In this document: piece by piece, positions 9,342-19,946 of the stretch
Position numbering within the stretch: position 1 is the stretch's first letter
How the letters are laid out: every line of letters starts with the position of its first letter
Assembly: GCA_029876055.1 (NCBI GenBank)
Contig: CM056875.1
Coordinates: 7,713,001-7,777,000 of the forward strand
Length of the DNA: 64,000 bases
DNA from: Madurella fahalii
Lineage: Eukaryota; Ascomycota; Sordariomycetes; Sordariales
Reading direction: 5' to 3'
Position numbers and translations under genes: made by a program
Notes under the pieces: generated by a model
What the model saw: only the letters and a program-made list of their open reading frames with translations
Told to the model about the DNA's origin: nothing
The model's database searches: none

Positions 9342-11542
9342 CTAGTGGTGCCTTCTCTTTCTGAACCAACACTCCTCGACAGCTGGGCTGACGATTTGGT
9401 CAAAATCTTCGCGGACGATGCGGCCAATGAAGAAGACTCTAAAGTTGTGCTCGACAGTGGTGAGTTTTGCGTAGTTGACCCGAGATTCCTTGTCGAGCTT
9501 TTCGCTCTTTTCATAGAGCTCAACTCGCACAGGATAAAATCCCAGTTTGGGCTCTCCTTCGACCATTCGAGGTTTCTTCCCAACTTGGTATACAATCCCG
9601 TGCTTCGCGGGCTTGACCCCTTTCTTGGTGCAGGCCTTGTGTTCGTACGTCAAGATCGGCCTGGCCCATGTCAGTAAGACCTCGGGCGGCGAGCCAAACG
9701 AGCCACTCACACGCAAGTACAATGTCCTTCGTCATTTGCAACCACAATAAAGCGTCGGAACCCTTGGTAGAATTGCTTGCCATTTACTTGCATTCCCACC
9801 CAGTTGGTTATGATTTCGCTCCTAGGGGGTCCAGCGCCAAGAGGTTCACACCACAGGATCTTGAACACCTGACAGTCGCAGAAGAGTTAGGAACGCAAGA
9901 CTGGAGGAAGGATGGACTTTGTGCTTACCTCGCCAGGCCGGAACATGCTAGAATGCGCGACAGCATAACCTAGACAGACACCTTAGAATACCGCGCCCGC
10001 GCAAGTGACCGGCTGCGGGCACTTACCGTCATGCATCTCTAAGTCTCGGGTCGATCCAAGTCTCGCAGAGGCGTTATCCAAAGGTTGGTATTCCTCGGTT
10101 ACCTCAGCTACTGCCCGAGCCGACGCTTTCGGTGTTTGGCGGCCGCTACCAATCTCGTAAGGAGTGTACGAGTAGCCATGGGCTGCCGATATCGAAGAGG
10201 GATTCCCCGGGTGGTAAGGACCAGTGGGCGCACCTGTTAGATAGGGATCGGACTGGGAGACCGCAGCCTCGAGCTGCCCGCTGTCTTCGGTTGGAGAGAG
10301 AGGATCTTCGGAACTCGCTAGGGACCGGTTAGCAGGGCTGGACATAGTGGCCGCGGAGAGGCACGTAAGGCAAAACGCATACCGAAAGCCGTAGATGTAT
10401 ATTCGGAGCCTTGCTCCTCCGTCGATTGATCGTCGGGAGTGAATTCTGAAAGTCTCGATTGCCGACCACGAGTACGGAAGTGATGCGCATACTGGTCACG
10501 CTCTTCGAACTCCTCGTCGACGTTGTGACGGGCTGATGAGCCTGCCGATCCGGTCAGCAGCTGTGCATCGGAGAGAGAGAAGACCGGGAGTCCATACCCT
10601 GGTTATCATAATGATGATTGTCACTGGGACTCTCTGTGACGCCAGGTTCGTAGGCAGATCCATGCGACGAGGCTCCGTATGCCTGTCCGGGGTATGTGTC
10701 GGGATCTATATAGGTATGGCCGGATGCAGGCGGATAGTTGGTTCCTAGCACAGTGAGAGTGACGGTGTCAGCAGCTGAGGTATTAGTGAGGGATAAGACA
10801 GGGGTGTTTATACCCTGGTTATCATAAAGATGGTTGTCGCTGGGGTTTTCTGAGAAACCACACCCATATGCTTGTCCCATATACCTTTCGTGATCTAGGG
10901 GACTATGATCGGGCGCGGGTGCTGACGTATACTCAGGTCCCGACGCAGCGCCAGGCTTCCGATAGAATGGGTCGTGATGGGCTTGGTCGGCAGCAGAATT
11001 CTCGGGTTTGGCATCGGGATGGCCCCTTGCCGGCTTGGGCCGGTGCTTTCTGGATGAAGGTGCCTTGTCCCTAGGCATCTCCCGGTAGGCCCTTTGCTTG
11101 GGTTTCACATGCGGATCTTTCGCCTTTCCTTTGCCCTTGGGGGGCGCGCCGTACGCGGCACTCGAACCAGTAGAGGGTGTCGGCTGATATACGGCTGACG
11201 AAGGGAAGGTTGCGCCGGTTTGGTCTTCAGCCCGGTGAGTATAATCTTCTTCTTGGGTATAATGCGTCCCCTGGCCGCTCAGGTTAATGTTGGAAAAGGT
11301 ATCAGCAATATCCTCGACATCGCCACCACGGGGCGACGATTGCTCAGCGGTGTTAGGGCCCAAGTAGCCATAATCGACGTTGCCTAGGAGACATGGTGCT
11401 GAGTTATAGAACGAGAGGCGCGAGAGTTCCGAACTAGGTGCATACCTTGGTCGTCCTGTCCCGTTCTCCAATACCCGTCCTGAGCCGGGTCCCCACTCCA
11501 TTCGCTCCATTCGCTCCATCGTTCTTGTCTACTGTGATCCAT
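9342..11542 (-). CDS. DUF6590 domain protein with disordered N-terminal region
   Basis: Fungal protein of unknown function. Exons: 11446-11542, 10814-11383, 10598-10744, 10383-10541, 10027-10317, 9929-9969, 9711-9868, 9342-9660. The intron at 10745-10813 is in frame, so the protein is 593 aa if it is removed and 616 aa if kept. The start MDHSRQERWSEW at 11542 is chosen because its exon splices in frame to GNVDYGYLG. Residues 1 to about 450 are low complexity, with a Lys-rich segment (PPKGKGKAKDPHVKPKQR) and two copies of an NPSDNHLYDNQG-like motif. The last four exons encode the DUF6590 core: MFRPGEVFKILWCEPLG, FRRFIVVANDEGHCTC, KKGVKPAKHGIVY and SRVNYAKLTTVEHNFRV. Such proteins are numerous in Pezizomycotina; no biochemical role is known to me. 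The upstream neighbour at 13341 is transcribed divergently. Confidence 0.85.
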
Positions 11543-12783
11543 GGCGATGTATCATTTTGATCTGAAGAGTCTAGCTCGTGGAGGAGCAACGGCGGCTGCG
11601 ATCAGCCGACTAGTGGGACGGTCCTAAACCGCGTAGCTAGAGCGGTCACACGGGCTGCTGCAACCTCAAGAAGACGCGAGCGAAGTCGGAAACGGTTTCT
11701 TTATGGAGGCCCTTGGGGGTTCGCAGAGCCGCACTACCACCAAGCAACCAGCAACCGCTGGCCCACGGACAGACGCAGCGAGGGGATCTCGACTTGCGGC
11801 TGCTACTGCTGCAGCAGCTGCTGCTGGATGGCTCTGCTGGGATATATTAAATGCAGCTATAATTGGCGGGGAGGAAGCTCGTGACACACGGCGCGGTTGC
11901 TCATTCGCGCCGCCTACCGAAATGTCGTCGCCGGCTGAATGCTCTTGGCCGCAAGTACGACAATGTACTGCAGTCTTTGGACTCTGTGGCGGGAGAAGCT
12001 TGTCGGAATTTTGAAGGAGGGGTCTTCTCTGCCGACACTGCGTGGCATACAGCATCAGCATGCAGACTCAGTGGAACCGGCCGGAAACTGGACAACTCGC
12101 GAGCTAGCGTGCATCTGTCCTTCGGCACGGTGGCTGCCTGTGGTGTTCTTATCTTCTGCGCAAGCGGCCAATGTCGACAAGGCCGAGGCAACCCATAGGC
12201 CGACAGTTGGCAGACGCGGCTCCAAGCCCTTGTTCGTGGGGTGACACCTCAGGCCCCAACACAGCCCATGCCGCAGTAGAGTGCAGGACGGGTGCTGTGA
12301 TTCAGGCCGCGATACAGCAAGGGTGCTGGCTGCCCCGCCATGTTGGGACGGCCACGCGAAAATACACTTCCCGTAAGCAGACAAGCGCATGCACGCCTGC
12401 CACACCAGATGCTCGGGGCTTGTGGGGAATGGTGGGCCAAACTTGACATGGGAAGAAGGCGGGGCGGGGAGCAAAGCCGTGCCAGGTAATGAGAGCGGAG
12501 ACGCCGGATTCCAGCCCTGGCTCATGTCCACCCACACCATGTGCAGGGATCAAGAGAACCCAAACCCGAGTGTAATGACTAAATATCATCGCATCAAGAA
12601 GCCGGCGCGCCGAAGTGACTCGGTACGCGACCCAAGTCTGCATCCCGAATTCTTTGTCCATAATATGAGGATAGTCGCCAATAACGGCAGCCAGCTCACT
12701 TGCCCTTCGTAGCAAGACAGCCGAGGCAGCTGTGGCAGGCATTTATTTTGCAAGGAACGGCAGGTACGGAACTACCTGGGCGC

Positions 12784-12818
12784 TGTACTGTACAGTACTG
12801 TATGTACAGTACAGTACC
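12784..12818. repeat. Nested palindromic GTACTGTACAGTAC repeat
   Basis: Overlapping copies of GTACTGTAC and GTACAGTAC make a strongly self-complementary 35-bp block. The shorter core TGTACAGTAC recurs at about 16969 and 41003 in other intergenic DNA of this window. Confidence 0.7.
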
Positions 12819-13133
12819 TATGCCGTTAATGGCCCAGCGGCTAGCGTATTGGCATACCGAAGCGAGACAGCTACATAGTTTTCAATGTCATTTCCTCCGC
12901 GACTGCTCGTCGCTTCATCCCAAACCCAAAGTTCCAGAACAAGCAGAGCAGGGAATAGCTTTGGAACCATTAGACGCACTACCACGACGATAGCCTCATA
13001 AATTGCACCTCTCCCAATCCTAAATCCGAGGTCCCAGCGCTCGGTTATATTTAAAGCAGATACCGTAGCTTAACTGAAACCACCCCCCCCCCCAAAAAGA
13101 GCCGGAACCTGGCAATCCCCGCCCTGCCCCAAA

Positions 13134-13165
13134 CGAGGCATCGAGGCACCGAGGCACCGAGGCAC
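13134..13165. repeat. Short tandem repeat, unit about 8-9 bp (CGAGGCACC)
   Basis: Four imperfect copies of CGAGGCA(C)(C) lie about 180 bases upstream of the coiled-coil gene. Confidence 0.8.
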
Positions 13166-13340
13166 AGAGACACCAACGGACTGCACAGTTTGCGCCCGGA
13201 AGGTGATCAACGTACGGGTGCTCAAGTCTTAACTGACGGTTTCGCATGCGCATTTGCGGCCTCGTTCAACCTCGCGCAGCACTCGATGACATGGGTCGTC
13301 GGGGAAGCTGCTCGAGAGCGGACGCGTTGCTTCGACCCAA

Positions 13341-15527
13341 ATGGCGCCAGCGACCATCACAAAGCTCTTCGCCTCTTCTCCACGCACTTCCAACTATACG
13401 AACGGGTCAGATAATGATCACACCGCGAGCTTGACTCCAACACGGGGAGTCGCGAGACCGGCCTTCCCGGCCGCCATCGACCAAATCGACGTGCCTCAGC
13501 CCAAGATTACTGTTTCCCAAGATGCTCCTGTCAAACACCCAGTGATACCGTCATTTCTGGTTAACCGCGCACCCGACGTGCCGAGTTTGAGCCATACGAC
13601 AGACCGGCCGTTCAGCCGTGACGATACTGTGGATTCGACCATCTTATCCAAATCAAACTCGGCTTCCTGGTCTGATGAGGATTCTGACAGCAGTTCGGAA
13701 GTCGACGACTTAGCGCAAGCAGTTCCACCGAGGCGTCTCTTTCCTCCGCCTCCGCAGCCGTTGCCCCTCCCCGGCACGGCGAAGTTTCGTCCACCGACAT
13801 CATGGTACCCGCCTTTTGGGCATGGCGGCGGACGTTCACCCGCTCAGCTTTCTCGAGACGTTCCCTCGACAGCTTCCGAATCCGAATTCGAGTCAGAGTA
13901 CTCGGACGGTGAAACGAGGAGCCTCTCTCACGGCAGTGGACACAGCGAGCTCGAGGAACTGATTGAGACCAAGCGACGCAGCATCTGGCTATTGAGACAT
14001 AACATGGCTGGGAAGCGAGGGGAGTTACGAGAGCTCAGACGTCGGAAAGACGACATAGACAATGCCTTTATGCAGACCTTTAGGCCTTACTTGGCGTCAA
14101 AGACGCACATTGTCGTTGTCCCCACTGATCTTCTGGGAGAGCGATTTGGCGAGATGCAGAGCATCCGGGACGAATATTATACGGCTGAATCTGCTTACGA
14201 AGCCATGGAACTAGAGCTAGACAAGGAGGAGCTGGCACTCGAAATCCTTGAGGCAGACATGGCCCGTGTCAGCCACGGCCAGGTGAACGCGCGCTCACCA
14301 CGACCATTCCCGACTCGTCCCCCGACGTTGAAAATCAATGGACAAGTCGACGCCAAGCCAAACGACGGTCCCCGTGGGCAGGATGACTCTGGGCCACCGT
14401 CTCCAGTTTCCCTCCTGGGCATATCTGGGGAGCTCCAGGAGGATATCCACCCCTTGTATCAGGAGTTGCTGGAAGCGGCAGGGGATCGTCAGCTCGCCGA
14501 GGAATACTGCGAAGACATCGAGATCCATCACGAAAAGATACTGTACGATCTCGAACTGGAACTCCACCGGAAGCGGGTGCGCAACAACCAGGGCAACTTG
14601 ATTAGCGAAGAGGACCTGAGATCTCTGAGATCATCACTAACCAAAGTACCCACCGACGCAGCAGAATTCGAGGCCCGCTTCGGAATTCCCATTAGCGATG
14701 ATGACCTGGAATTTCTTAGGGATTATGAACTCGTAGAAAAGCAGGCGCGGCAGGAGCTGGACGAGGCCTCGCAAACCCTCAACCGGTTGAGAGAGCTGTG
14801 CATCAAAAAGGGCGTTATGCGCAAGCACGCATCCTACCACGAAGAGCTGGCAATCTTCTCGGGCAGCAACTGGACGCCAATGCCCGCAGACGGGAACATT
14901 GCCATCGAGTCGGCGCCTAGGCCGGCCGCCGGCGGGCTTGCCCACCCGCGGTTCCCCATCCTGCTTTCCAACCCTTCGCACGTCCTGGACCTGCTCTCGC
15001 CGATCGCAGCTCTCGAGCGAGCCCTGAAGCTCCCCAAGGACGACCCCATGAGCGCGCAGCGGAGGGCCGAGTGCATGAAGGAGCTGGGCATCAGCACGCT
15101 CATGAAGAAGACGGAGAACACGCCCGACTACATCAACCAGTGGCTCATCCACCGGCTGCGCACGTCGCCCATGGAGGCCGAGCTCATGCTGGCCGTGTGC
15201 GAGTCGGTCTTCAAGGTGGTCAACCTGCGCCGCTGGCAGGAGGAGGTACTCTACTACTGGCGTCTGGACGACGCGGCCAAGCTGTCGCCCCTCGTCTTCC
15301 AGGGCGCCCAGACCCCCAGGGACGACGACGGCGGCGAGCTCGGGTTTGGGTTTGGGTTTGGCTTGGAGGAGGGGGCGAGCCGGTCGCAACTCAACTCCGT
15401 CATCGAGGAGTCGACAAGGGTAAAGAGCGACGACCCAGCCGAGGTAACCGCCGCCGCCGCTGCCGCCGCTAGTCCACTGCGGGAAATGGGGGTTGTAGGC
15501 ACGCGGTCGGTGAAGAGCATGGGTTGA
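13341..15527 (+). CDS. Large coiled-coil protein of unknown function
   Basis: Uninterrupted 728-aa frame; the ATG at 13341 has a good context (CCAAATGGCG). I do not recognise the family. Residues 1-200 are Ser/Pro-rich with an acidic Ser patch (DEDSDSSSEVDD, about 112-123) and a poly-Pro stretch. Residues 200-250, 280-320, 390-430 and 455-495 are charged helices suited to coiled coils (for example LEELIETKRRSIWLLRHN and ELVEKQARQELDEASQTL). A more ordered C-terminal part (about 540-650) has PSHVLDLLSPIAALERALK, TPDYINQWLIHRL and LRRWQEEVLYYWRLDD. The tail has a Gly-Phe repeat coded by GGGTTT units and an Ala7-8 run. It looks like a conserved Sordariomycete scaffold or cytoskeleton-associated protein; that is inference from composition only. 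There is no signal peptide or membrane segment. Confidence 0.8.
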   Translation: MAPATITKLFASSPRTSNYTNGSDNDHTASLTPTRGVARPAFPAAIDQIDVPQPKITVSQDAPVKHPVIPSFLVNRAPDVPSLSHTTDRPFSRDDTVDSTILSKSNSASWSDEDSDSSSEVDDLAQAVPPRRLFPPPPQPLPLPGTAKFRPPTSWYPPFGHGGGRSPAQLSRDVPSTASESEFESEYSDGETRSLSHGSGHSELEELIETKRRSIWLLRHNMAGKRGELRELRRRKDDIDNAFMQTFRPYLASKTHIVVVPTDLLGERFGEMQSIRDEYYTAESAYEAMELELDKEELALEILEADMARVSHGQVNARSPRPFPTRPPTLKINGQVDAKPNDGPRGQDDSGPPSPVSLLGISGELQEDIHPLYQELLEAAGDRQLAEEYCEDIEIHHEKILYDLELELHRKRVRNNQGNLISEEDLRSLRSSLTKVPTDAAEFEARFGIPISDDDLEFLRDYELVEKQARQELDEASQTLNRLRELCIKKGVMRKHASYHEELAIFSGSNWTPMPADGNIAIESAPRPAAGGLAHPRFPILLSNPSHVLDLLSPIAALERALKLPKDDPMSAQRRAECMKELGISTLMKKTENTPDYINQWLIHRLRTSPMEAELMLAVCESVFKVVNLRRWQEEVLYYWRLDDAAKLSPLVFQGAQTPRDDDGGELGFGFGFGLEEGASRSQLNSVIEESTRVKSDDPAEVTAAAAAAASPLREMGVVGTRSVKSMG

Positions 15528-18122
15528 TGTTGGTCGAATTTGGGTGATTGCCAGGAGCTTGGGCGCGTCTACGGTGGGGGAGCTCTGGAGCTTCCCACAT
15601 TGCTACATATACATTCTGTTTGCTTCCTCTATTATTGTTTTTGTCTCCATACCCTTCATCCGGCAGAATCCGTCAAACTAGCGACCGCATTATGGGAATT
15701 GCATAAGCGGTTTTTTCTCTCTTATTATTTCTTATTTCCCCTTGGTATTTTCAGCAAGGTCTTTTGGGTTGTTTTCTTGGGACATGGGCAGGACATAAAA
15801 GCAGTGATATCCAGAGTTGGCACGGGCATATGTTGGGATGTTTTGTCTATGAAGGTGTTTGTTCGGTTGGGTTCTCTTGGCTTCTCGGGGGCTTACCTGG
15901 TACATGTTCCGTGCGCATTTTGACAGCACCGCTACCGCAATTCGGTTCTTAGAATAATCCACGGCAGAGTGTTGAGATGTCAGGGGAGTTTGGACGGAAC
16001 AAGCATATGGATTCTAGGGTGCATGTGGGTGCGGTAAAGGTGGATTTGGCGAGCACCGCCGTGGAATCTGGTCCATAGGTCGAGGATGGCAGTGTGATAC
16101 ACAACTGAGCCGGACATATTATTCTCTTCGGGTGCATTTTTTTGGGGGGTCCTACACTATACGAGTGCAAGTATTACGGTTATCGTCCTTAAGAACCATA
16201 TTTACATAGCCATAGCACTACACTAGGAGGGTGGATTCAACCTGTGCTAAAACGAACTCGCGAACACTCTAAAGTGCTTCACCGGGCTTCACCCGAGTCC
16301 AAGCACAGTATGTCATGCCCAAACTTTATGCACTTGTCTAAGCAATCCTGCTCATCGACGGGGCGCCGTTCAGGAGCGTGTCCGCGATTACAGCACATGT
16401 AAAATGAGGCTCTCGAGTAAAACCCGTAGCCGCAACATCCGCATCGCTGCGGAACCCGGCGGTCCTGGAGTGGCTGCGTAAAGCCCATGTGTAACATCGC
16501 GACCGCACCCGTATTTTGCAGGGCTACCTTGTTATCATTGCCTTGTTCCTATGGATGACGCATCTTCTCGGCGGGCACCAAGTGTCTGGACCATACTAAC
16601 ATTACGGTTGGTCGAACAGGCAACAGAGCCTCCTTTTTCCAAATTTTTTTTCCTCCTCCTTCACCGCAATTCTGACGGCCTGCGTGTATGCCTGATGTTC
16701 TCTAGAAGGTTGTTCCTGGGTGGGGGTGGGTAGTACAAACGAATCCTGTGGGATCCAATTATGGAAGGAAAGTTGATCCCACACGGATCCTATCTTTCCC
16801 TTTCATTCTCTCTCTCTCTTTCTTTCTCTTTTTATTTTTTTAATTTTTTATTCCTTCTCCAGCCATCGTCGGGCGTTCGGAGTGCAGCAAACCGTGACGG
16901 GCGGCCGGGGGAGGACATACATGACTGGCGGGCCACGGATCTCGGCACATCCATTGAAGGGAGGTGTACAGTACAAGGCTGCTAGGCAATGAGGACCTGA
17001 ACTTGACCTTCGGCTAGACACCCACTTGGCGGGCCGCTTCCGAACTGCATGGGAGTGCTAAATGCAGATACGTAAGTCAGGGGACCGCGAGTTTGAGCCC
17101 GATGACGTTGGGTATTACTTTCGCCACAGCCTTGTCCACGCAGTACATTTTAGACGTGGCTTGCGGCTTTCATTCTATTTTCCGATATGCGGCGGCTTCA
17201 AGTTGCTCCGAATTCTGACAACTGCTTACGCAAAACAAGATGCTGTGTGATGGACGGTATCTCAGGGGGGTTACCAGAGTATCCCATCAACGGCGGCTCT
17301 ACAACTTCGACCCAGTGGCACAGAATCGTTGTCCTGTTCGTCCGCTTCCAATCTCGGAAACCCCCAGGGGGTCGCTTTTCACCACACGGGCTCGGTGATG
17401 AACCAGCCACGCGGGCTTGCCGTCGGGCACTCTTATTATTGTCATAAACATGACGGCAACGACACAGTTTCGGTATCGGTAACTTGCGTAAGCATCCTAA
17501 CCCTGGGGCGCTGAGGGCTCTGGCAAGCAAAACGGGCGTGGCCACATATCCCTTCATAGGCACGGATTGAGACCTTGATGTTCTCCGGTTGTGAGCTCGA
17601 AAGATACGATGGGGGCCCCCATCTCGGACCCCCCCAGTATTCTCCGCACAGCCAGCAGTATCAGTAGCAAAGCAATATTGACAGTTGTCTCTCGCCGTCC
17701 CCCTTGATGTTATATAACTGAGTCCACTGCTGTTTGGAATCGAACCTGAATTAATAAGAAAAGAAAAAAAAAGAAAGAAACACATAAAAACTCTCGTATC
17801 CAATATCCATTGCCTGCTTGGTAATCTCCCACCAATATCATGGTCTATACCGGGCGAATCTAGCCCACCTCCAGGTTCTTCCCGCCGACGCAATCACTTC
17901 TCTCGAGCTTATCGCACTTACCAAACGGGGGTATATCACATTTATTGCGCCCAGCACCTTTCCCTGCCGGCGTTTCGAGCAACTTGGCAGCGGAACTTTC
18001 GCTCTTGCGATTAGGATTGATCTTGCTGGTACTGCCGCCCATGCCCCCGTTGTAGGATAATCCGTATCTGGACGTGCTAATTCTTGTCTTAGGGCTCGCC
18101 CCCTGTCCTCGGGCTCGAAACC
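15528..18122. other. 2.6-kb region without a recognisable gene
   Basis: T-rich 3' flank of the coiled-coil gene up to about 15.9 kb, then unassigned DNA. A CT-rich run lies at 16803-16860 and an A-rich patch at 17759-17781. Minus-strand frames at 17198-17893 and 17860-18168 are open but lack a domain and consistent codon use. Part of 17860-18168 could be 3' sequence of the next gene. Confidence 0.4.
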
Positions 18123-19078
18123 TTAAGGTAGTTGCGCGAGAGTTGGAGTGTGAGTCGTCTGGCCCCATGACAGGGTGTGAAGGTCAATGCGCGTGAGAGC
18201 GGGTGTGGTCGTGCTGACAACGGTACCTACGTTGTCCGGGTCGAGCCTGGGGACGATCTGAAGAAGAGGGAGATGAGGATAGCCAATGTGACTGCCGGCG
18301 TGCCTTGCATGGGCCCTCGGGCACACAGCCGACGGACCTACAGACGGTCTTGCCCTTGTCCTTGGTGTCGCTACCGTGGACGTCGTCAAACCAGGAGGGT
18401 GCGTCGACGACTATGCTATTGTGTCGTTCCTCTACTGCTTCATCTCTCTTGTCCTCCTCATTTGCCTGGGCACCATCCGGCATCGCGTTTGCTGGGACAA
18501 TGTCTCCAATTGCCACCGCCACCACGTAGTTGAGACTTCTAGGGCTACCCTCGCAGGAGCCGTCACTATCTGCAGATGCACTCCGAGGAGAGATTGGCCT
18601 AGGTTGCTCTGACGCTTCTGGTATTTCGGCACCCGATCCTCCCGTGCACTCGGCCGCTTCACAACCCTTTGACTTGTCCATGCCAATCCGTCTAGTAAAG
18701 ATCCCCGACAAGGCCCTTCTAGTCTTCGCGCTTTTACTCGGGCCGTCCTTACCACTGCCTCCCAACGCCAACCACCTCAGACTCGGTGCCTGAAACCCGC
18801 CCCTCTCCCTGCCCACAGAATCTTGCCACCCGGAACCATCAGCTCCACGGTCCTCTTCAGCCGCCGGCCGGTCCGACTCCCTTCTCCTCTTGGCGCTCTC
18901 CCCGGCATGGCACGAAGCAATGATAATCTTTGCCGCTTGCTCAGCCTTACGGGCCCTGGTCTTTGGATCGTCGTCATCGCTCTGGAGCTGGCGGTCGAGT
19001 TCCTTGCTAGAACGTCTGCTAACGCTCCTGGCCGTCGGCAATGAGCGCTGCCGTTGCCATCGAGTACCCTATCTCGTA

Positions 19079-19117
<39 letters not shown>

Positions 19118-19299
19118 GGATCTAAGCTAGCGTGCGGAGGAGAGTGTTGTTGAGAAGGTGGCGGATAGCTGAGCCCTCCACCTCCTTCGTGGTCTCCAGT
19201 GGTGCGGGGGGATCTGAAGAGAGTAAAGAGGGAGGCGCTGAGTCTGCGTGTGGTGTGGGCACCGGATTTATTGGCGGTGAGAACGTCGGCAAGAGTCAT
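18123..19299 (-). CDS. Basic, Ser-rich protein of unknown function with in-frame TAG
   Basis: The minus strand carries coding-like sequence from an ATG at 19299 (MTLADVLTANKSGAHTTRRL) through a Gly/Pro-rich part and an Ala11 run encoded by a (GCT)n tract. After VATR the frame meets TAG at 19071-19069, then continues open for 295 codons with good codon bias: SVSRRSSKELDRQLQSDDDD, TRARKAEQAAKIIIASCH, TRRALSGIFTRRIG, LNYVVAVAIGDIVP. A strong 3' splice site (TCTTCTTCAG ending at 18258) leads into a last exon in another frame, IVPRLDPDNVGTVVSTTTPA, ending at 18123; I could not fix the matching donor (GTAGGT at 18341 is in the wrong phase). I recognise no domain. Either the gene is broken by a CAG-to-TAG change, the assembly is wrong at the repeat, or the model lacks an exon. 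Confidence 0.45.
19082..19115. repeat. (AGC)n trinucleotide run
   Basis: About eleven perfect AGC units. They encode an Ala run on the minus strand, directly before the in-frame TAG at 19069-19071 of the unknown protein. Confidence 0.9.
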
Positions 19300-19946
19300 A
19301 TCCTAACCCACTCGGCTTGGCCTTGCAATGCTTTCCTCGGATGCACGCAGTGTGTGATGGTAGTGTAGATACTGGTAACCCGTTGTCTATTAATTTCGAA
19401 AAGCTTGGAGTGCATTGAAGTAACGGCTTGCCATGGCTGGTAGAGGAGGGATCCCGCGTCACTTGCATCGGGAATCTGGGCTGTAGCTGCCTTCCATACT
19501 ACTGTTTCTGTCTGACGCAAGAGCTCTTTTTTAGACGGGAGAAGGAAGCTTCTCGGCTCTTCGCCCTTGTTGGGATACAGCGTTTGATGTCGCGCACGCC
19601 AGGATTCCTGTCCATACCACTGCGCGCTTCAAACAGGCACCTATCCATGCTTTTTCGTTCCATGTCTCACAAGGTGCCAGATAGGTGTGACGCGTTGCTT
19701 GCGGACCCTGAGTTATGTGCAAGATGGCTAGACTTCATTGTCCCAGCCAAAAAGATATTCTGCTCGATCATATTCCAGCTCTTTTATGCCTCGCTCTCAA
19801 AGATAGCTTCAAAACTAATTCAGCTCTACCAAAGTACCACCCAAACTCCAAAACGCCCACAGTATGTGGTGTTGTGCATTTGTCTTACAGAAATCGAACG
19901 CTATTCCTCAGATACAGACGTTGACGAAAACGGCGTATGCCGTTTA
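19300..19946. other. Intergenic region upstream of the unknown gene and 3' of HRD1
   Basis: A plus-strand frame of 196 codons spans it (19428-20018) but lacks a domain and runs antisense into the HRD1 3' end. It is probably promoter for the 19299 start plus HRD1 3' UTR. Confidence 0.45.

Larger units (their letters stand above)
11543..13340. other. Divergent intergenic region with GTACAGTAC palindromes
   Basis: Upstream DNA of both the DUF6590 gene (-) and the coiled-coil gene (+). It contains a CTG/CAG-rich patch near 11806-11826, nested GTACTGTAC/GTACAGTAC palindromes at 12784-12818, a C11 run (13083-13093) and a short tandem repeat (13134-13165). Overlapping open frames on both strands around 12.0-12.7 kb look like GC-rich shadows; none has a domain. 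Confidence 0.5.

Noticed and set aside
17725..17755. tRNA B-box-like GGTTCGATTC on the minus strand
   Set aside because: Flanking bases do not form a T-stem and no A-box or acceptor stem is found at the right distance.
17198..17893. Minus-strand open frame of 231 codons
   Set aside because: No domain, no splice partners and mixed codon use; it looks like chance in a stop-poor stretch.
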